Shown: piece after piece, positions 57,470-64,000 of the stretch
Numbering within the stretch: position 1 is the stretch's first letter
Layout of the letters: each line of letters starts with the position of its first letter
Source: Microplitis mediator
Lineage: Eukaryota; Arthropoda; Insecta; Hymenoptera; Braconidae
Length of the DNA: 64,000 nucleotides
Direction: 5' to 3'
Assembly (NCBI RefSeq): GCF_029852145.1
Contig: NC_079976.1
Span: 18,931,117 to 18,995,116 of the forward strand
Program-made: the position numbers and the translations under genes
Notes under the pieces: generated by a model
Told to the model about the DNA's origin: nothing
The model's input: only the letters and a program-made list of their open reading frames with translations
Database searches by the model: none

Positions 57470-58377
57470 GAAAAAACAGTTCTGTAAAAGTTACAGAATA
57501 AAAAGTGTAAAATTTACTGATGACATTATTTGTAAAATTTACAGATAAAATATGTTATTTTGACAAATTCATAAATGTTATTTTTATAAATAACATAATG
57601 TAATATTAGCAGATAATATTCTGCAAAAATTACATATTTTTTCTGTAGATTATACAATATTACTTTATGTAATATTTACTTATAGTTTATGTTAAATCTA
57701 CATAAGTACACTGTAAAAAATCCGGTGTGAATCTGGAGTGAATTCGGATTGACATTAAATCCGAATTCACTCCGCATTCACTCCGCCACTCGGAGTTCCG
57801 AAGTTTTGTGTGCGAGTGTGTGTTTGCGTGCATGTGTGTGTTTAGGTGTGTGCAGGTGTGCGTGTGCGTGTGTGCAAATGTGTGCGCGTGTGCAAATGTG
57901 TGCGTGTGTGCAAATGTGTACGTGTGTGCAAATTTGTGCAAACGTACACACACACGCACACACCCACACATTTGCACAAATTCGCACACACGCACAAATT
58001 TGCACACGCGCACACATTTGCACACACGCACACATTTGCATACACTCACACATTTGCACACACGCACACAAACACCTGCACACACCTCAACACACACATG
58101 CACGCAAACACACACTCGCACACAAAACTCCGGATTTGTTACAGTGTATTTGCATAACTTGCTCTGTATTTTTTACATAAATACTTCTGTGAGTTTCACA
58201 ACTTCACTATGTAACTTTTACAGCCTCAAAATGTAAAAATTACAGATTTAGGTTTACTGAACTCACAATGTAAAAATTACATTTTTGGTTCTGTAAAAAT
58301 TGCATAATTTAATTGACAGACAAACATCTGTAAATTTTACAGACTTTTCTGTAACTTTTACAGAACTGTTTTTTCTG
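57470..58377. mobile_element. Foldback element with GTAAAAGTTACAG arms
   Basis: The ends are GGAAAAAACAGTTCTG and its complement. The arms (57470-57705, 58150-58377) consist of TGTAAAATTTACAG-like palindromic words. A second element (57709-58146) is inserted in the centre. Confidence 0.7.
57709..58146. mobile_element. Nested 438-bp element with inverted TGTGTGCAAAT arrays
   Basis: TIRs start CACTGTAAAAAATCCGG and end CCGGATTTGTTACAGTG, with TA on both sides (57707-57708 and 58147-58148). The interior has an array of (G)TGTGTGCAAA(T) units on the left and the inverted ATTTGCACACAC units on the right, plus a GAATTCGGATT/AATCCGAATTC hairpin near 57,740-57,770. Open frames over it are compositional. 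Confidence 0.75.
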
Positions 58378-58853
58378 TGTTGAAATGTTTATGTAATGAA
58401 AATATGTAGGGACAAATGGGTGATACTTCAACTATCAAGTTTAAATCATTAAATACAGATCATAAATGGTAAAAAAATTATTAATTCCATGTTTATTAAG
58501 TATCATATTTCACTTAATAAACATGTATCATATTTCACTTGTGTTCAACGCTAAAGATCTATTAATGCATAATTACAATTATTCATTATAAGATCTTACT
58601 TTTTCAGTAAAATATTTAAATTTACGGGGTAATAAAAAATTGAATAACATGTTTGTAAAAAAAAAAAAAAAAAATAAATACTTAATACACGAGAACTTGA
58701 TTTTCTATTTTACACGGTTTAAAATTTAACACTATTTGTTACACTGTGAAAAAATATAATAAAAAAAATACATTTTTCATATAAAAAAAAATATATTAAG
58801 CATACATAAAAAAAAAAAAATATTTTTTTTTTATTTATTTATTTAAATTTTTA

Positions 58854-58882
58854 GGCCCTGAAGCCTTAGCTCCCTAAGGGCC
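58854..58882 (-). repeat. 3'-end hairpin of the LINE
   Basis: GGCCCT...AGGGCC with an overlapping alternative CCTTAG/CTAAGG stem, located just before the tail. Jockey/CR1-group LINEs carry 3'-end structures recognised by their own RT, so this is a plausible recognition site. Confidence 0.5.
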
Positions 58883-58934
58883 TTACAATAAATACAAAAT
58901 GATAAATATATATAGAGAGGCGCAAAAATAAATT

Positions 58935-58936
58935 TC

Positions 58937-58987
<51 letters not shown>

Positions 58988-58988
58988 T
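58935..58988. repeat. (AAT)n microsatellite in the LINE 3' region
   Basis: About 17 AAT/ATA units, uninterrupted. Confidence 0.9.
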
Positions 58989-59127
58989 TGTAAATAACAA
59001 ATAATTGTAAAAATTACAACAACGGCAATAATAAGTTACGTTGTCTCAAAGCAAGTTGATCAATTATAATTTGCTCTGTACAAATGACAGTAGTTAACAT
59101 AAAATTTAGAATGTACAGGAATTACAA

Positions 59128-61968
59128 TCATTGATTATCTTTATCTATAAAAAACATATAACATTTAGATCGAAATTCATTGTAATCAATAATTGTAACA
59201 ATCTCCTCCGGTAATTGATTCCACACTCTAACTGCCGTAACAATAAACGAGTTGTCAAATGTAACAGTCCGAGCATACGGTAAACTTAATACATCAGTTT
59301 GTCTAAGAGAACGTGCACGAACTGAAGTTAAAACACTGAAGTCTTGCAGTAGTATTCTATCATGATGTAATCTCAGCATCTTATAAACACAGCAAGCAAT
59401 CAGAAACTCACGCTGACCTGATAATGTCAGCCAACCAATTGACCTTCTGCTTGGAGTAATATGCTCATATCTCGCCAGTCTGTAAATGAACCTGATGCAG
59501 GCATTGAATTTTCGCTGCAGCTTTTTTCGTAAAGTGCCTGACATGTCAGTGTAGGCCACTGTACAGTAATCAAAAATAGGTAAAATAGTTGCTGCAACTA
59601 ATCTTCTACGCATAGGAAGATTAAATAAGTCACTGTTCATTTTCAATCACGCTAGGCAATACATTGATCGATTGCACACTGCAATAACTTGATCATGCCA
59701 TGAAAGAATATTATCCAAAATAACACCTAAATATTTAACAGAGACAGAGTAGTCAGTAACTGTATCACCAATCATAATCTTCCGAGCAGCAATACAAGCA
59801 GGATCATTTACATGCTGAGGGGAACCAAATATAATTGACCTAGTCTTTGAAGCATTTAGCTTTAAGAAATTATTAGAACACCACTCAACTACCAAATTGA
59901 CGTCCTCATTTAATTTTAACACTGCATCGTTCAAGTCAGACATTAAACAGGATATGTAAACTACTAAGTCATCTGCATAAAAGAGATGCTTGCATTTAAT
60001 CTGTAGACCTAACCCTGAGACAAATAACGAAAACAGAAGCGGCCCAAGCACACTACCTTGCGGGACACCGCTCTGAGAACACTGCCAAGAAGATAAACTA
60101 TCTCCATGCTTAACAGCTTGGGTTCTGTTAGATAAATACGATTCTATCCATAGTAGAGCTCCTGACGATAGATTTAAGTTCTTAAGCGTTAATAACAACA
60201 AACTATGATCAACACAGTCAAACGCCTTGCTGAAATCAAAGAAAACAGCAACAGTAACCTTGCGGCCATCAATTGCAAAGCGAATATCATCACATAGTCG
60301 GATCACTGCAGTTTGAGTATTCATTCCCTCTTGGAAACCCGTCTGATAAGGATCCAACAAATTATTTACTTTAATGTAGTAAATGAGTTGATCGTGTACA
60401 CAACGATCCAAAACTTTAGATAAAGGACACAAGATTGAAATAGGTCTATAATCATCATAAGACTGCGGACACCTCACTTTAGGCAAAGGTAACACAATAG
60501 ACTTCTTCCATTGCTTCGGAAACTGGAATGTCCTCAGAAAAATATTAAATAAATTAGCAATTGATGGCAGTAAAATTTGCTGTAGTACTTTGTAATAAGT
60601 AATAGAAAGACTATCTGGACCAACAGCTGTAGTAGTGATGCGCTTCATATTTCTCTTAATATCTTCCTCAGTAATTTCAATAAAATTAAACTGATTCGTG
60701 GAATTGCTATCATTTATACAGATATCTTGATAGTTATCGCAATCGCGCCTAGAACTACCAACAGACACAAAGTAGTTATTAAGCCGATCCAAATCAAAAT
60801 CTGGTGAAACAAACACCTTAGAAGAATCTCTTAACAGACCCAGTTTTCTGAAGTCATTCCAAATGGCTTTTGGACACTTAGCATGCTTAAAACGGTCTTG
60901 CAAATAATTCTTCTTAGCTTCAATAATCCGCTTCTTTACAAGACGATGGACATTGCAGTACTCCTTATATGCATAACCAGATCTACGATAAATTCTATAC
61001 AGTTTATCTCTGCGATGCTGCAAATCACGAATGTCATCAGATATCCAACGAGCAGGCGGACGAGTTACTTTTATCACACGCTCAGGAGCAATGGAGTCAA
61101 TAATATGCAACACATTCTGATTTAAATGAGAAACACTGTCATCAACTGACAAATAATTATCACAGAATAGTACTGACGAATTATTGACTTTATCAGCTAT
61201 TGACTCACTACTAATAAGACTCCAATTTCGATGACGGAATGTCAACGGAGAATGCCTAGGAACACTAAAATTTAAAGTCATACTAATAATGTCATGTCCA
61301 GAGAGAAAAGGCACATCAGATTGACACGAATTAACCAAATTATTGTCATTAATTATACAATGATCAATCCACGTGTGAGACGTAGCAGTATGATGTGTCA
61401 CTCTGAACGGAACAATGGACAAATTATATGAATTACAAAAGTCAATCAAATGCGCTGACAAATTAGAATTAGACAACATGTTTATATTTAAATCACCCAT
61501 AATAACAATATTTTTATAAAACATAAAAAGCTCACTGAAGTCACTTTCAAAATTATTTAGTAAAGCAGTGTTCGGAGGGCGATAAATTACCGAAATTAAA
61601 ATTTTATTACGTAACGTAGATCACACTTCAGCAATAATATACTCTGGATGACCATCTAGTAGATTAGAAAAACAGCAAATGATTCTTGGTGATAATGTAT
61701 CACATATAAATAGTAAAACACCTCCACCATGACGTGTCTTCCGGTCATTACGGAGTAGGTGGAACTCAGGAAGGTGGACTTGGGCATCAACAACACATGA
61801 CGAGAGCCAAGATTCAGAAACAGCAATAATATCATAATCCAAAACTCGAAAATAATCACGAAACTCGTCAATATGCGGAACTAATGACTGTGCATTTAGA
61901 TGACAAATTTTTATATTAACTAATGAATTGCAAATATTATCACACTGCTTAGAGACAACGACACTACG
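59128..61968 (-). CDS. LINE ORF2: endonuclease and reverse transcriptase, two TGA codons
   Basis: One frame, ~946 codons, from 61968 to 59128 with TGA at 61621-61623 and 59647-59649. The endonuclease start reads ICHLNAQSLVPH...DIIAVSESWLSS; its end has VIMGDLNIN, SHTWIDHCI and SGHDIISMTL. RT follows with KVTVAVFFDFSKAFD, QSGVPQGSVLGPLLF and the FYADDLVVY active site. After the second TGA a further ~170 codons (WNQLPEEIV near the end) complete the usual C-terminus. It would nick target DNA and prime reverse transcription. No clear ATG is at the N-terminus. Confidence 0.8.
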
Positions 61969-62070
61969 TTATTGGTTTAAGCCAGGAATTTTTGTTAGAT
62001 CCATCGACGGTAATATCTTCAGTGGCTCAGAGCCATCTTGAAGTCTAATACATACAGCACTTGACGCTAT

Positions 62071-62925
62071 CTAAACATTTTTCTTGCTAATCATCGGGAA
62101 CTGCTTCACAATATTCTGACGTAGCTTATAAAGTGCAGATGGAAAACGTCTGTTGATATAAACCGGTAATTTACGTGCACCTTGAACTAATACATCAGCT
62201 GTAATGTCTCGACGCTTTTTCTTCGCCTCGAAAAATTTATTAACAATATGCGCAGACTGACACTTAACGAGAACATCACGAGAACGCGAAGAATCAACTC
62301 CAGCAACAGCTATCTTTCTTTTACAAAGACGCTCCACCGATGAAACACAGTTGACATCAATCTCTTGAAGTCCCAAAAATGTACTCAAATTCATCACAAT
62401 ATCTTTCAAATTCTCAGAAGGCATCTCAGGAATTCCAGAAACAACAAGTTCATCAGACAATTGTTTTGTTTCCATAAGTAGCTGGCGGACTTCAATATCT
62501 TGAATTGATTTCACATTGCTTAAATTATGATTAACCTCCAAAGAAACAGCAGTAGCATTTTTAACCATAGCAACACGTTTTTCTAAGTTGACATAGTACT
62601 CACGTAAATCTTTGCAAAAGACACTCAAGCCATCCAGTCTTTCAACAATACTAGTAACTTGCGTACTAACATCTTTAAGTAACCCTAACTTTTCATTTAT
62701 CTCTTGAATTATTGTAGATTCTGGTTCAGGCTGAGGAAGTGTCTTTATACAAATAGGACACTTATCAGCAACAAACTTCACAACATCAGATCTTGAACGC
62801 AGAGCAAATCTTACTTTTACACATGTCAGATGAAAACAATGTTTACAAACATCACTCGTAACTGCATGCTCATCGGTAATCGAGCGAATACAAATACCGC
62901 ACCAGTTAGTAGGTTTATCCGGCAT
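62071..62925 (-). CDS. LINE ORF1 with zinc finger and coiled coil
   Basis: 284 codons, intact. The N-terminus has a PHD/RING-like cluster (CGICIR, CKHCFHLTC, CPICIKT; residues ~9-60). A helical, probably coiled-coil part follows (~75-160), then a globular C-terminal part with RSRDVLVKCQSAHIVNKFF and basic KKKRRDITAD. ORF1 proteins of Jockey/CR1-group elements bind nucleic acid. It ends ~100 bases before ORF2 opens. Confidence 0.75.
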   Translation of the reverse strand: MPDKPTNWCGICIRSITDEHAVTSDVCKHCFHLTCVKVRFALRSRSDVVKFVADKCPICIKTLPQPEPESTIIQEINEKLGLLKDVSTQVTSIVERLDGLSVFCKDLREYYVNLEKRVAMVKNATAVSLEVNHNLSNVKSIQDIEVRQLLMETKQLSDELVVSGIPEMPSENLKDIVMNLSTFLGLQEIDVNCVSSVERLCKRKIAVAGVDSSRSRDVLVKCQSAHIVNKFFEAKKKRRDITADVLVQGARKLPVYINRRFPSALYKLRQNIVKQFPMISKKNV

Positions 62926-63200
62926 AGTATAGATGGCAGAAAATACTTTGCAACTAAATAATTAATAGGTTAGCACACTATAGCTAATACTAAAAACACG
63001 TGCTATGAAAACTTAAGATTCGAATTGCTGAGCAAAATAACTATTATCACCAAAGTAAAATAGCACAAAACGAAAACAAAAAATTGCTTAATTAACTCAA
63101 CACAAAAGAAAATTTTTAAATTTAATGCAAAACACAAAAATGATAAAAATATAAGGAGCGAAATATAATACAACTGTTCAGATTGCGCCCTCTATCGGTT

Positions 63201-63606
63201 TTTATATAATATATACAAAAAATGTATTTTAAGTATGTTGAAAATATATCTTATGTATAAAAAGTACATAAATAAAAATATATTCTAAATATACAAAAAA
63301 TACAATTATGCAAATATAAAAAATATATTTTCATTTTAACCAACAACCTAGAAAAAATACATATAAAATTTATATAAAAAATATATTTTTTATATATGTT
63401 TTTTTATATTTCCATAATTATATTTTTTATGTACTCTAAGATATGTTTTTAATATATTTAGAATGCATTGAAAATATACAAAATATATACGAAAATTGGC
63501 CAAAAGTTAGCTATTTAAAATATATTTCTTATACATATTTTCTATATATTTATAAATTTTTAATATATTTTTTTTGCATGGGGGTTGTGTAACTTTCACA
63601 CTACAG
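63201..63606. other. AT-rich ATATAAAA-type sequence
   Basis: Low-complexity TATA/ATATTTT words, weakly arranged as inverted copies (63,190-63,330 against 63,440-63,560). Contains the 3' splice-like CACTACAG before the next exon. Confidence 0.4.
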
Positions 63607-64000
63607 ATTCAAACCGAAAAAAACCAAAGAGAGAGCAGAAATAATCCAATTAATTAGAAAAGATGGTAATTTCGAAGAATATTTGAAAGGCAAAATAAGG
63701 CCCATGTATCAATCAGGTAAAGTTACTAGTCCACATGTTCCTTGTGCTTATTGTAAAGGACTATATGCACAAAGTTTTTTATACCGTCACTACAAGAAAT
63801 GTCCCGCGGTTACAATTACGAAAGATTCTAGTAAAATTAGACACGTGTCGGCATCCCAAACACTTATTGCTTGTGGTCTTGATGCTAGTAACACATTACA
63901 TAAGCTACGTGTTAAAGAAGAAGTATTCAATATAATGAAGGCGGACCATATATCTTTAGTGGCTAAAACAGACACATTGATATATCTTTTCGGTGAACAA
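63607..64000 (+). CDS. Zinc-finger protein exon, running off the window
   Basis: Open to the end of the window (~131 codons). Begins after an acceptor CTACAG (63601-63606). It contains AEIIQLIRKDGNFEEYL, then CAYCKGLYAQSFLYRHYKKC, a C2H2-like finger, and ASQTLIACGLDASNTLHKLR. I recall similar N-terminal text in insect and cnidarian ORFs linked to tyrosine-recombinase (Crypton-like) elements; that link is uncertain. The start exon and the rest are not in the window. Confidence 0.45.

Larger units (their letters stand above)
58830..63200 (-). mobile_element. Non-LTR retrotransposon (Jockey/CR1-like), nearly full length
   Basis: On the minus strand: 5' end around 63,200 (CCGATAGAGGGCGCAATC), ORF1, ORF2, a 3' UTR with an (AAT)n run and a GC-rich hairpin (58854-58882), then an A/T-rich tail with AAATAAATAAA repeats. 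No target-site duplication was determined. The order and the AP-type endonuclease fit the Jockey/CR1 group. Confidence 0.8.

Noticed and set aside
57687..58236. Several frames of 67-144 codons rich in Cys, Val, His, Thr
   Set aside because: They are frames over the TG/CA-type arrays of the nested element and occur on both strands.

Overview
This is a eukaryotic window, almost certainly from an insect. It is AT-rich, has no bacterial-style gene packing, carries introns with GT..AG borders, and consists mostly of transposable elements in different states of decay. The mixture (Ty3/Gypsy with extra genes, piggyBac, IS4EU, Mutator-like, pogo/Tigger, Jockey/CR1-like LINE, microsatellite-carrying MITEs, BIR/RING and chuvirus-like glycoprotein genes) would fit a TE-rich hymenopteran such as a parasitoid wasp. 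That taxonomic guess is inference only. No conventional conserved host gene is recognisable.

Layout. 1-4.8 kb: minus-strand Ty3/Gypsy element (RT start, a tandemly duplicated aspartic protease, gag, primer-binding region, 1.35-kb LTR with four co-varying hairpins). 5.4-6.2 kb: decayed RPA-like OB-fold gene. 6.5-8.9 kb: Mutator-like transposase with frameshifts. 9-12.8 kb: noncoding repeats, including a compact MITE. 12.8-15.3 kb: IS4EU/ISL2EU-like transposase plus SWIM finger. 16.4-19.5 kb: a 1.27-kb foldback element, a Tigger-derived element and a 53-bp tandem repeat. 19.8-22.0 kb: decayed transposase followed by an apparently intact three-exon CIDE-N gene whose end merges into a 2.4-kb satellite with 153-bp units (22.0-24.4 kb). 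25.0-28.9 kb: three elements nested inside each other, including a perfect (GT)128 tract and a 1.84-kb palindrome. 29-31 kb: two more inverted-repeat elements and a Ulp1/C48 protease gene. 31.8-34.5 kb: broken piggyBac transposase split by a microsatellite MITE. 35-39.3 kb: THAP-like gene, DUF4806-like remnant, transposase remnant.

41.5-52.7 kb is the most unusual region. A Gypsy-type RT/RNase H/integrase (5' part lost, integrase interrupted) is followed on the same strand by a two-BIR plus RING inhibitor-of-apoptosis gene (one in-frame stop), an ORF with exonuclease-like features, a broken glycoprotein gene and a 280-residue ORF. Next come AT-rich tandem repeats holding a 1,021-bp solo LTR, then a convergent two-exon gene on the minus strand. 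These genes look more GC-rich than their surroundings and share orientation, so I infer one retroelement that acquired anti-apoptotic and envelope genes.

55-64 kb: a repeat end, an unknown exon, a nested foldback with inverted octamer arrays, a nearly full-length LINE (ORF1 with zinc finger, ORF2 with endonuclease and RT, two in-frame TGA codons), and the start of a zinc-finger gene running off the window.

The best candidates for undescribed biology are the tandem (possibly single-chain) retropepsin at 0.4-1.65 kb, the IAP-carrying retroelement at 41.5-49 kb, the CIDE-N gene beside a transposase and satellite, and the co-varying LTR hairpins. All similarity calls come from reading the sequence, not from searches.
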